Shown here piece by piece: positions 23,854 through 32,579 of a stretch of 64,000 bases of DNA (the stretch's first letter is position 1; each line of letters starts with the position of its first letter). Source of the stretch: UBA6544 sp038131165 (GTDB lineage Bacteria; Pseudomonadota; Alphaproteobacteria; UBA8366); assembly GCA_038131165.1 (NCBI GenBank), contig JAYPOZ010000005.1:24578-88577 (forward strand), given 5' to 3'. A program made the translations under genes and the position numbers. Under the pieces are notes generated by a model. That model was given only the letters and a program-made list of their open reading frames with translations. It was not told where the DNA came from and did no database searches.

Positions 23854-26133
23854 ATGGTACAAATCGAAGTCACGCCACAGGCGGCGAAGGCGCTTTATGA
23901 CAGGATGGCGGCGAACATCGCCGCTGTCCGGGCCAGGGACGCTGGTCCGCTGACGCTTGCGGACAAGCTGCTCTATGGCCATTTGGACGATGCGGCTTCT
24001 CAGGAACTCGATCCGGGCCGCGCCACTCTGCGGCTGCGGCCCGACCGGGTGGTGTTTCAGGACGTGCTCGGCCAGAGCGGGATGCTGCAGTTCATGATGA
24101 CCGGGCGCCACCGGGTCGCCGTGCCGACCAGCATCCATTGCGATCATCTGATCGAAGCGCGGCAGACGGCAGGCCCGGACCTGGCGCAGTCGCTGGACGA
24201 GAACCGTGAGGTCTACGATTTCCTGCGGTCCGCCGCCGCGAAATACGGCGCCGGGTTCTGGGCGCCGGGGGCCGGGATCATCCACCAAGTGGTGCTGGAG
24301 AACTACGCTTATCCCGGCACGATGATCATCGGCACCGATTCCCATACGCCGAATGGGGGCGGTCTCTGGGCCTGCGACGTCGGCGTCGGCGGCGCCGATG
24401 CGACCGAGGTGATCGCCGGCCTGCACTGGGAGCTTCTGCATCCCAGGCGGATCGCCGTCTATCTGACGGGCGCGCTCTCCGGCTGGACGGCGCCCAAGGA
24501 TATCATTCTTTATGTGGCGGGTGCGCTCGGCGTCTCCGGCGGCACCAATGCGATCGTGGAATATATCGGCCCCGGCGCGCGGACCATCAGCGCCACGGGC
24601 AAGGCGACCATCGCCAATATGGGGGCGGAACTGGGAGCCACGACGTCGGTCTTCCCCTACGACCCGAAGATGGCGGCCTATCTGGAGGCGACGGGCCGGA
24701 GCGGCTTGGTGCCGCTGGCCGATGCCGCGCGCGATCTGTTGGCGCCCGACGCGGAGGCCGAGGCCGACCCCGATGCCTATTACGACCGGGTCGTGCGTCT
24801 CGATCTGTCGGCGCTGGAGCCGCATGTCGTCGGGCCGCACACGCCGGATCGGGCGCGGCCGATCTCGGCGCTGAAGGCTGAAATCCGGGATTCGGCGAAC
24901 GGCTTTCCCGAGACCCTCAGCAGCGTGTTGATCGGCAGTTGCACCAATTCGTCATACGAGGATATGAGCCGCGCCGCCGACGTTGCGGCGCAGGCGGCCG
25001 CGCGGGGGGCGGCGAGCGCGGTGCCTTTCATGGTGACGCCGGGCTCGGAGCAGGTGCGCGCGACGATCGAACGCGACGGTCAGATGGCGGCGCTGGAAGC
25101 GGTGGGCGCCGCTGTGCTGGCGAATGCCTGCGGTCCCTGCATCGGGCAATGGCGCCGCCGCGATCCCGCGGCCGAGAAACCGAATGCGATCGTGACGTCC
25201 TATAATCGAAACTTTCCGCAACGCAACGACGGGCGCGCGACGACGTTGAACTTCATCGCCAGTCCGGAACTGGCGACGGCCATGGCGCTTGCGGGGCGGC
25301 TGGACTTCAACCCATTGACCGACGCGCTGACCGCCGCCGACGGCTCGGCCTTTCGGCTGGCGCCGCCCGCCCCCGCGCCCGAGGTGCCGCCCGACGGATT
25401 CGAGCAAGGGCAAGCTTATTATCAGGCGCCGCCGGCGGACGGCAGCAAGATCGAGATTGCCATCGCCCCGGACAGCGAAAGGCTTCAGGCGCTGCAGCCT
25501 TGGTCCGCGTGGGATGGTGCCGATTTCCGCGATCTGCCGGTGCTCTTGAAGGCCAAGGGCAAGACGACGACGGACCAGATTTCGCCGGCCGGGCCCTGGC
25601 TGCGGTTGCGCGGCCATCTCGATCGGTTCAGCGACAATATGTTCATGGGAGTCATCAACGCCTATACGGGCGAGCGCGGCGCGGGCCGCAACGTCCTGAC
25701 CGTAAACGTCGCCGGTTTCTCCGATATCGCACGCGACTACCAGCGGCGCGGGTTACGCTGGGTCGCCGTCGGCGACGGCAATTACGGGGAAGGCAGCAGC
25801 CGCGAGCATGCCGCATTGTCGCCGCGGCTGCTCGGCGCGGCCGCCGTCATCGCGCGCAGCTTCGCCCGCATCCACGAGACCAATCTGAAGAAACAGGGCG
25901 TGCTCGCGCTGACCTTCGCCGATCCCGCCGATTACGACCGGCTGCGCGAGGACGACCGGATCAGCTTGCGGCATCTCGACGCCCTGGCGCCGGGAGAGCC
26001 GGTCGCCTGCGTACTGCGTCACAGCGACGGAGGGCAGGAGGCGATCTCGCTCCGGCACAGCTATACCGCTGCCCAGCTGGACTGGTTCCGCTGCGGCTCG
26101 GCACTCAACGTGCTGCGCGGCGGACCGGCTTAG
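23854..26133 (+). CDS. Aconitate hydratase, mitochondrial-type
   Basis: The start chosen is ATG 23854 behind GGGAGACTCGG; the product has 759 residues. Landmarks of mitochondrial-type aconitase are TSIHCDHLIEA, GTDSHTPNGGG, the first cluster ligand IGSCTNSSYED, the pair ANACGPCIGQW, and the swivel-domain GDGNYGEGSSREHAALSPR. The catalytic Ser and Arg are thus intact. It isomerises citrate/isocitrate, or a related tricarboxylate, through a [4Fe-4S] cluster. Location beside a LysR regulator in an accessory region suggests an inducible isozyme, not the main TCA enzyme. The canonical GGLGMIA is replaced by GGLWACD, which may change specificity. Confidence 0.88.
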   Translation: MVQIEVTPQAAKALYDRMAANIAAVRARDAGPLTLADKLLYGHLDDAASQELDPGRATLRLRPDRVVFQDVLGQSGMLQFMMTGRHRVAVPTSIHCDHLIEARQTAGPDLAQSLDENREVYDFLRSAAAKYGAGFWAPGAGIIHQVVLENYAYPGTMIIGTDSHTPNGGGLWACDVGVGGADATEVIAGLHWELLHPRRIAVYLTGALSGWTAPKDIILYVAGALGVSGGTNAIVEYIGPGARTISATGKATIANMGAELGATTSVFPYDPKMAAYLEATGRSGLVPLADAARDLLAPDAEAEADPDAYYDRVVRLDLSALEPHVVGPHTPDRARPISALKAEIRDSANGFPETLSSVLIGSCTNSSYEDMSRAADVAAQAAARGAASAVPFMVTPGSEQVRATIERDGQMAALEAVGAAVLANACGPCIGQWRRRDPAAEKPNAIVTSYNRNFPQRNDGRATTLNFIASPELATAMALAGRLDFNPLTDALTAADGSAFRLAPPAPAPEVPPDGFEQGQAYYQAPPADGSKIEIAIAPDSERLQALQPWSAWDGADFRDLPVLLKAKGKTTTDQISPAGPWLRLRGHLDRFSDNMFMGVINAYTGERGAGRNVLTVNVAGFSDIARDYQRRGLRWVAVGDGNYGEGSSREHAALSPRLLGAAAVIARSFARIHETNLKKQGVLALTFADPADYDRLREDDRISLRHLDALAPGEPVACVLRHSDGGQEAISLRHSYTAAQLDWFRCGSALNVLRGGPA

Positions 26134-27578
26134 CAGGTCGGTGGTTGTGCGCCGACGTTCCGGCCGGCGACGGGAAGTTCGATCCAGAATGCCGTCTCGC
26201 TGCCGGACTCGCTGCGGAAGCCGATCCGGCCGCCCATGAGCTCGGTCAATTGCTTCGAGATCGTCAGGCCGATTCCGCTCCCTTCGATGCTGCCGGATTC
26301 ATGGCCGAGCCTGTTGAAGGCCTCGAAAATGTGGGGCTGCATTTCCTGGGGTATGCCCGTGCCGGTATCGGCGACATTGATTCGGAGCCTATCGTCCGCG
26401 CTCCGGGACGCGGAGAGCCGAACGGCGCCGTTGTCGATGTTGTATTTGATGCCGTTCGAGATCAGGTTCAGGAGAATTTGGCGCAGATGCATCGGGTCCG
26501 CGCGACAGGCCGGCGCGAATTTTACGCTGTCTTCGACGATCAGCCGGATATCCCGTTTTTCGGCGGCCGGCCGCGATTTGGCGATGCAATCCTCGACCAT
26601 TTCCACCAGTGAGATGTCGACGATCTCGACCTTCAGTTTTCCGGACTCTATTCGCGACAAATCCAGGACTTGATTGATCAAGGCAAGAAGGTGGTCGCCA
26701 TTGTCCAGGACCTGATTGATGTAGCGGAGGTGGGTTTCGCTCGGCGGATCGTCGGGATCGTCGGCAAGCAATTGACTGAAGCCGAGAATGGAATTCAGTG
26801 GCGTGCGCAGCTCGTGGCTCATCGACGAGAGGAATTCGGATTTGGCCCGACTTGCATTCTCGGCGCGATCGCGTTCGTTCGATATCTCCTCGACAAGCCT
26901 CAGATTCTCCAAGCCCAACCGCAAAACCGCGGTCGTCTGCATGTTTGCGTTGCGCCCGAACATGGCGAGGACGACGACATAGACAAGCATGCAAAGGGCC
27001 AGGATATAGAGAATCTCGTCCCGTTCGACGGCCAACCGGATCATAAAAAGCAGGTTAAGCGGCAGCAGATAAGACAGATACGCGAGACGATAGACGGACA
27101 ATCCCGCGATCGAGCCCGCCGACATTCCCGCGATCACGAATACCGAGAGCGACACCGCACGCGTGTCGTCGAATGGCGTGGCCGCAATCAAGGCGGTGGA
27201 CCAAATCAGCGATGAAGCCAGCGTGAGACCGATGAAACCGAAGCGGTGCCGTCGCCGCGCTTCGTCGTTGGCGGGTTGCTCTGCGCCCAGGAATCGTTGG
27301 GCCATCCAATAGCGCAGAATGCTCAGCGGTATCATCGGGCTCAGCAGCCACACCGCGTCGAAGCGTCCGGAGATATAGGACATGGCGCTCGCGAATACGC
27401 ACGCGACGGTAAGATTCGCCCAGATCAGACCTCTCTGGTTTTCCGCAAGCAACCGCAACCGGGCATTCTCGACGGCCGCGGACGACGGTGACGCATCCGA
27501 CGCCTCGGCTGTGTGGCCCGGTGAAAGCCCCGTCTGATCCAGACTATGGGAATCCGTGGAATCCATTGTACCTGTCAA
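26130..27578 (-). CDS. Membrane-bound sensor histidine kinase
   Basis: The 482-residue protein (possibly starting at the second Met, 27566) has six hydrophobic segments between about residues 50 and 207 with almost no periplasmic loop. A coiled coil follows, then HisKA with FLSSMSHELRTPLN (H255). The ATPase domain has NLISNGIKYNIDNG, VADTGTGIP and GSGIGLTISKQLTELMGG. The sensor type resembles MASE-like integral membrane sensors. No cognate regulator gene is adjacent. It is convergent with the aconitase gene and overlaps its stop by 4 bp. Confidence 0.92.
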   Translation of the reverse strand: MTGTMDSTDSHSLDQTGLSPGHTAEASDASPSSAAVENARLRLLAENQRGLIWANLTVACVFASAMSYISGRFDAVWLLSPMIPLSILRYWMAQRFLGAEQPANDEARRRHRFGFIGLTLASSLIWSTALIAATPFDDTRAVSLSVFVIAGMSAGSIAGLSVYRLAYLSYLLPLNLLFMIRLAVERDEILYILALCMLVYVVVLAMFGRNANMQTTAVLRLGLENLRLVEEISNERDRAENASRAKSEFLSSMSHELRTPLNSILGFSQLLADDPDDPPSETHLRYINQVLDNGDHLLALINQVLDLSRIESGKLKVEIVDISLVEMVEDCIAKSRPAAEKRDIRLIVEDSVKFAPACRADPMHLRQILLNLISNGIKYNIDNGAVRLSASRSADDRLRINVADTGTGIPQEMQPHIFEAFNRLGHESGSIEGSGIGLTISKQLTELMGGRIGFRSESGSETAFWIELPVAGRNVGAQPPTC

Positions 27579-27714
27579 TCGCGCCGCCTGCTCGGACCGA
27601 ACTCTCTCCCGAGTCGGCTCTCGGGACGGGCGACTTCCGGTCTTCCCTGCGTCATGTTAGAGGAACCGAAACGGGCTGTCGAAAGGCGCTTTCGGATGAG
27701 GGGTCGGTCACGGC

Positions 27715-28707
27715 CTAGCGGCTGCCCCGGAGCGCGATGTTGTCGAGCGGCTCGCCGCGCGCCAGATGATCGAGATTGCGCGGTACCGTCATCCAGCGGC
27801 GTTCCCGCGAGGCTTCGCTCCGCGAGCTGCAATGCGGGGTCATGATGACGTTGTCGAGTTCGTGGATCGGGAAGCGCGACGGCGGCCGTTCCGGGTCTTC
27901 CGGTGCCGGGTAGCCGTACCACACATCGAGGAAGGCCCCGCCGATCCGCTTCTCCGCGAGCGCGTTGTAGAGCGCTTCCTCGTCGATGACCGGCGCGCGG
28001 CCGACATTGATGATGGTCGCGCTGGTTTTCATCAGATCGAACTTCGTCGCGTCGATCAGGCCGCGCGTCTCCGGCGCCGTCGGCAGCGTCATGAGGATGT
28101 AATCGCTCTCGCCGAGGAGCCGGTCGAGCTGGTCGAGACCGTCGAGCCGCTCCAGCGGCGGCGGCGCGCTCCGCGCGGTTCGGTTGACGGCGACGATGCG
28201 CATGCCGAAGGCGGCCGCGCGTTCGGCGGCGGCCTTCCCGATATGCCCGTAGCCAACGATGCCGAGGGTCTTGCCGCAAAGTTCGCCGTGGCTCGGACCG
28301 ATGCCCGGCACGCGGCCCTGCCAGCCCTTCTCGCGGAACTCCCGGTCATAGGTCGAGAGGCCGATCTCCCGCTCCAGCATGCCGGCCAGAATGAACTCGG
28401 CGATGGCGACTTCGTGGCCATAGGCGTTGCAGACGGTGCACCCCTTCGGCAGGTCTTCGGGCCGCAGGAACTCGTAGCCGGTGAACGGCACCTGATAGAG
28501 GCGCAGCCGCGGCACTTCCGGCCACTCCCCCTTGATGCGTCCGCCGACCATGGCGGCGGCCTCGACGATCAATTCCGCGAAACGCTCGAACGGTTCCGCC
28601 TCGCTCCAGGTGGTGATCCTCCAGTCGGTGGCGAGATGTTCGGCGAGCCAGGCGGCGCGGGGCTCGGACATCTGTCCGGCGAGCAGGACGGTCGGCGCGT
28701 CGTTCAT
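27715..28707 (-). CDS. D-2-hydroxyacid dehydrogenase (NAD-dependent)
   Basis: At 330 residues it is typical of phosphoglycerate dehydrogenase/glyoxylate reductase relatives. The NAD-binding GKTLGIVGYGHIGKAAAERAAAFG loop is at about 150-175. Catalytic Arg/Glu/His-type residues occur in INVGRAPVIDEEAL and DNVIMTPHCSS. Substrate is a D-2-hydroxyacid or the matching 2-ketoacid. The gene is one base downstream of the SDR stop at 28709, so the two are translationally coupled. Confidence 0.9.
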   Translation of the reverse strand: MNDAPTVLLAGQMSEPRAAWLAEHLATDWRITTWSEAEPFERFAELIVEAAAMVGGRIKGEWPEVPRLRLYQVPFTGYEFLRPEDLPKGCTVCNAYGHEVAIAEFILAGMLEREIGLSTYDREFREKGWQGRVPGIGPSHGELCGKTLGIVGYGHIGKAAAERAAAFGMRIVAVNRTARSAPPPLERLDGLDQLDRLLGESDYILMTLPTAPETRGLIDATKFDLMKTSATIINVGRAPVIDEEALYNALAEKRIGGAFLDVWYGYPAPEDPERPPSRFPIHELDNVIMTPHCSSRSEASRERRWMTVPRNLDHLARGEPLDNIALRGSR

Positions 28708-28708
28708 G

Positions 28709-29542
28709 TCAGGCGCCTTTGAAGGCTTTGAAACGGTCGGCGAAATCCGGATGCCAGCGCGACAGCGGCGGCCGGTTTTCCGCGATATCTCCCGCCGCCC
28801 ATAACACGCGGCGCCGGTCCTCGGCGGTGTCGACCTCGTCGTCGGGACACAGAATATAGAAATCGCCCCGCTCGACCGCGGCCAGCATGTAGTCCACGAC
28901 CTGCATCGGGAGCCAGGCCCCTGGCTGGTGGGTTCTGGTGCCGGTCGTCGTCCATCCGGGAATCAGCAGATGGGCGGTCACTTGGCAGCCGTCCCGGTTG
29001 CGCAGCTCGTGCTGCAGGCTTTCGGTGTAGTTGATGACCGCGGCCTTCGCCATGTTGTAGGCGGGTTTGCCGCCGGGCGGATTGGTGATGCCCTGCTTCG
29101 AGCCGACATTGACGATCAACGCGGGATCGGCGCCCGCAATCATCGCCGGGGCGAAGGCGAGCACGCCGTTGACGACCCCCATGATGTTGACGGAGACCGT
29201 TCGGCGCCAGGCTTCGGGATTCTCCCAAGTTCCCGCATCGATCCGGGTGACGGCGTTGTTCATCAGGAACGCGATTTCTCCGAACTCCGAGGCGACCGTG
29301 TCCTGGAAGGCCGTCATCGCGTCGAGCTCGCCGACATCCAAGCCGACGGCCCTGACCGTGCCGGCGTCGGGCGATGCTTCTCTCACTTCCCGCGCCGCCG
29401 CTTCCAGGGCCTCGTCGGCGATGTCCGTCATGCAGACGTTCATGCCGAAGGACGCGAGCTTCTTGCAGGTCGCGAGACCGATGCCGCTGGCGGCGCCGGT
29501 GACGACGGCCGTGCGGCCGGGACTGAATGCGGGATGTGTCAT
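28709..29542 (-). CDS. Short-chain dehydrogenase/reductase
   Basis: The 277-residue SDR shows the nucleotide motif TGAASGIGLATCKKL at about 14-28, the NNAVT motif (usually NNAG) at about 94-98 and the catalytic PAYNMAKAAV (YxxxK). The C-terminal part has GWTTTGTRTHQPGAWLP, an extension that may shape substrate binding. The stop touches the start of the hydroxyacid dehydrogenase gene, indicating an operon. Divergent from the metallophosphoesterase gene at 29686. Confidence 0.9.
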   Translation of the reverse strand: MTHPAFSPGRTAVVTGAASGIGLATCKKLASFGMNVCMTDIADEALEAAAREVREASPDAGTVRAVGLDVGELDAMTAFQDTVASEFGEIAFLMNNAVTRIDAGTWENPEAWRRTVSVNIMGVVNGVLAFAPAMIAGADPALIVNVGSKQGITNPPGGKPAYNMAKAAVINYTESLQHELRNRDGCQVTAHLLIPGWTTTGTRTHQPGAWLPMQVVDYMLAAVERGDFYILCPDDEVDTAEDRRRVLWAAGDIAENRPPLSRWHPDFADRFKAFKGA

Positions 29543-29685
29543 ATCTGCTGCCTTTCCGGAAGCGGCGAAAGCGTCGCACCGGTATCTAAAAGGTCAGTTC
29601 AAATGCGACAAGGGCAACGTTATTCGGTTAGTCTCGTCTCATGACGGCTTAATCCGAGTTTTGGCGAGAAGCGGGAGGGCAGACA

Positions 29686-30531
29686 ATGCTGCTGGTACAA
29701 ATGACCGATACCCATATCGAGGAGCCAGGAGACCTCGCCTACGGCCGCTACGACACGGCGGCCAACCTGCGAGCCGCCGTCGCCGCGATCAACCGGATGG
29801 ACCCCGCGCCCGATCTGGTGCTGCATACGGGCGACATGGCGCATCACGGCTCCGCCGAACGCTACAGCCACTTCAGGGAGTTGATTGCCGATCTGCGGGT
29901 GCCGTTCTATGCCATTCCGGGCAATCACGACGGGCGCGATTCGTTTCGGGCCGCTTTCGCCGATACCGCGTGGATGCCCAAGGACGGCGTCTTCCTGCAC
30001 TACGTCATCGACGATTTTGCGCTGCGGATCATCTGCTGCGATTCCGTCCGGGAAGGCGAGACACCCGGCGGATTCTGCACCGAGCGGCTGTCCTGGCTCG
30101 ACACGCAGTTGAGCCGGGACCCGGCAAAGCCGACCATTGTCGCTCTGCACCATCCGCCGTTCGGCTCCGGCATGACCGGAACCACAAGCAACGGACTGGT
30201 CGAGGGCGGCCCGGAACTGGCGGCCCTGCTGCGCCGCCATCCCCAGGTGGTGCGCGTCATCGCGGGGCACGCCCACCGGCCCTTCACTTGCGCCTTCGGC
30301 GGCACGATCGGCTATGCCGCGCCGACGACCTGCTACCCTTTCGCGCTGGAGACCGGGCCGGAGCGGGTACTCTCGATCACCGGAGAGCCGCCCGCCTTCG
30401 CCGTCCATCTGTGGATGGAGGATGCGGGGGCCGGAGAGGCGGATCTCGTCAGTCATACGGTGCCGGTCGGCGAGTGGGGCGAGCCGGTTGTGCTGCTGCG
30501 CGCCGGAAAGCGGGTTATTTCGGCGGCGTGA
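29686..30531 (+). CDS. Metallophosphoesterase (CpdA-like cyclic nucleotide phosphodiesterase family)
   Basis: The 281-residue protein carries the complete calcineurin-like metal site: QMTDTHIEE (DxH), HTGDMAHHG (GD), PGNHDGRD (GNHD), LHHPPFG (His) and AGHAHRPF (GHxH). The layout matches class III cAMP phosphodiesterases (CpdA) and related glycerophosphodiesterases. A cyclase at 56714 shows that the genome makes cyclic nucleotides, but the substrate is not proven. Its 3' end overlaps the convergent kinase gene by 17 bp. Confidence 0.88.
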   Translation: MLLVQMTDTHIEEPGDLAYGRYDTAANLRAAVAAINRMDPAPDLVLHTGDMAHHGSAERYSHFRELIADLRVPFYAIPGNHDGRDSFRAAFADTAWMPKDGVFLHYVIDDFALRIICCDSVREGETPGGFCTERLSWLDTQLSRDPAKPTIVALHHPPFGSGMTGTTSNGLVEGGPELAALLRRHPQVVRVIAGHAHRPFTCAFGGTIGYAAPTTCYPFALETGPERVLSITGEPPAFAVHLWMEDAGAGEADLVSHTVPVGEWGEPVVLLRAGKRVISAA

Positions 30532-31318
30532 CCGCCGTCGCCAGCGCGCTGCCGTCGCGCGGCCGTTCGGCGGCATCCGGTCGCAACGCTGCCGCAATCC
30601 AGTCCCGCACCGCGCCGGACGGCAGCCGCTTGTAGCTTTTCTGCCCGTCGTCGGGAAGTTCGCCGACCAGCATGAGATGGCCGATCAGGCCGATGGCGAA
30701 GATATCGGCCCGGCCGTCGACGGTGTCGGGCGCGTCGCGCAATTCGGGCGCCACATAAGGGTAGGTTCCCGGAGATTTGAGGGGCAGCGCGGTACCGTCG
30801 TCAGCGGAAAGCGCCTGTCCCAGATCGCATATGGCGGCGTTTCCATTCGCGGCGATCAGAATATTCTGCGGTTTCAGGTCCCGGTGGACGACGCCGCGTC
30901 CATGCAGGATGGCGACGCCCGAGAGGGTGTCCCGCAGAATCGACAAGGCCAGATCGCGCGGCAAGGGATTGGCAGATTTCTTCGGCAGGTTGGTGCCCCA
31001 CATCCGGGTCGCGATTGTGTCGATGAAATAGGGCATGACGAAATAGGGCGCCTCGTCCTCCGTCACGTCTTGGTCCAGTACCGGTACGATGGCCGGATGG
31101 TCGAATGTCGCCAACAGAGCCGCCTCCCATTCAAAGGCGCGGCGCCAGTCCGGCACGGTATCCGCCTGGCGGCGGCGGAGCGCGTGGCGCTGGCGCCGCC
31201 GGGACGGTCGGAAGAGTTTGAGCGCGACCGTCCGGCCGTCGCGTCGGCACTCGTGGACGCTCGAGAAGGGACCACCGCCCAAACGGCGGACTATGCGGTA
31301 GGGACCGATGGCGTCCAT
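30515..31318 (-). CDS. Hanks-type serine/threonine protein kinase
   Basis: The start is ATG 31316-31318, giving 267 residues beginning MDAIGPYRIVRRLGGGPFSSV. The kinase core has the Gly-rich loop, VALKLF (K34), HRDLKPQN (145-152), and CDLGQAL at 164-170, where DLG replaces the usual DFG. TYPYVAPELRDAPDTVDGRADIFAIG is the activation/APE region. No transmembrane or PASTA segment is present, so it is soluble. It is 25 bp downstream of the receiver-domain protein gene, almost certainly one operon. It overlaps the convergent phosphoesterase gene by 17 bp. Confidence 0.9.
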   Translation of the reverse strand: MDAIGPYRIVRRLGGGPFSSVHECRRDGRTVALKLFRPSRRRQRHALRRRQADTVPDWRRAFEWEAALLATFDHPAIVPVLDQDVTEDEAPYFVMPYFIDTIATRMWGTNLPKKSANPLPRDLALSILRDTLSGVAILHGRGVVHRDLKPQNILIAANGNAAICDLGQALSADDGTALPLKSPGTYPYVAPELRDAPDTVDGRADIFAIGLIGHLMLVGELPDDGQKSYKRLPSGAVRDWIAAALRPDAAERPRDGSALATAVTPPK

Positions 31319-31343
31319 GAATGAGGGCCTGGGGCGGCTTCGG

Positions 31344-32516
31344 CTATTCGCCGAAAGAGCCGTGGCGCGAGGCGGCCCGGGCCAGACATTGCACAACATC
31401 GACCCGCTTGCGCAGTTTGGCCACGAACTCGCGCAGTTTAGCGCCCTGCAGGATGGTGCCGTTCGGTGCCTTCAGGGCGCCGCCTCTGGCCATGGTGTTC
31501 TCCGTCCGAATCAGGTGATCGCTCCACTTCTTCGTGTAGGCGCCCCACTGCCCCTCGTGATGTTTTTCGATATACTCCGCGATGCTGTTCGGCGTCACGT
31601 TTTGCCACCAGTCGACCAGCGGAATAACGCCGCAATGCGCTTCCCGGACCCAGTCGTATTTGTTGAAGGCCCGCTTTGGGCCGCTATCGGCCAATGCCCC
31701 GGTTTCCGGCAGCGCCGTCAATCCGGATGGCGCCGCAGCCAGCGGCGCGGGGGCCGGTCCAGGGGCCGGCGTCGGGATTGGTACGGAAGCAGCGGGTGCC
31801 GGTGTCGACAGACGCGGGGCCGGAAGAGGTGGCGACGCCGGAAGGGACGCCGGCGACACGGCTTCCGGCGTCCCCCGGGGCTGTGCCGCTTCGGGTTGTG
31901 CCGCTTGGGGCAGTGGCGCCTGGGGCTGTGGCGCTTGAACCGCGATCGAAGGGGCGGGAGCCGGCTGCGCGGCCGCCGGTATGCGGGCCGGTTCGCGGCT
32001 GGATTTCCATAAATCAAGATACCCATGGGTGAAATACCCGATGCCGCCCGCGAGCAGCACCGCACAGGCGCCATAGGCGAGATATCGGCCGCGCCGGTGC
32101 CGCAGCACGGTGTTCAGTTCCTCGCCCTGATGCAGCATCGACAGGTAGTTCTTTACCTTCGAGGCGACGATCTCCGTATCGAAGGGTTTGACGACGTAGT
32201 CGATGGCGCCGAGCTTCAGGGCCGCGGCCTCGAAGCCCCGGTCGGTCTGCGCAGTGATAAAAACGATCGGAATATGCCGGGTTTCGGGATTCCGCTTCAG
32301 TGTCTTGCAAACCTGATATCCGTCCGTCCCCGGCATCATGAGGTCGAGGAGAATGAGATCCGGCAATTCTGATTCGGCGAGTTCGATCCCCTTGTCGCCA
32401 TTGGTCGCCTTGATGGTGTCGGCGCTATCGTGGATCAGCACGGAAAGATAGGTGCAGATATCCTCGTCGTCATCGACGACGAGCACCAATGGTTTATCGA
32501 TAGATTCGTCCGACAT
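31344..32516 (-). CDS. Receiver domain fused to a membrane anchor, Pro/Ala-rich linker and extracytoplasmic domain
   Basis: The 390-residue protein begins with an intact CheY-like receiver (about 8-128): acidic pocket DDDED, phosphoacceptor D58 in LILLDLMMPG, and K110 in VVKPFD. A single hydrophobic helix (about 145-163) follows, then about 100 residues rich in Pro, Ala and Gln. Last comes a compact domain (about 285-385) with WVREAHCGVIPLVDWWQNVTP and YTKKWSDHLIRTENTM. I do not recognise that last domain. The predicted topology is receiver inside, linker and C-terminal domain outside. The partner could be the kinase encoded 25 bp downstream. The Pro-rich linker is typical of proteins spanning the periplasm. 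Confidence 0.75.
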   Translation of the reverse strand: MSDESIDKPLVLVVDDDEDICTYLSVLIHDSADTIKATNGDKGIELAESELPDLILLDLMMPGTDGYQVCKTLKRNPETRHIPIVFITAQTDRGFEAAALKLGAIDYVVKPFDTEIVASKVKNYLSMLHQGEELNTVLRHRRGRYLAYGACAVLLAGGIGYFTHGYLDLWKSSREPARIPAAAQPAPAPSIAVQAPQPQAPLPQAAQPEAAQPRGTPEAVSPASLPASPPLPAPRLSTPAPAASVPIPTPAPGPAPAPLAAAPSGLTALPETGALADSGPKRAFNKYDWVREAHCGVIPLVDWWQNVTPNSIAEYIEKHHEGQWGAYTKKWSDHLIRTENTMARGGALKAPNGTILQGAKLREFVAKLRKRVDVVQCLARAASRHGSFGE

Positions 32517-32579
32517 TTACGAATCAGCTTAGCACAACGGCCTGACCCAGATGTGACGCAGCGCACAGCCGGTATACGA

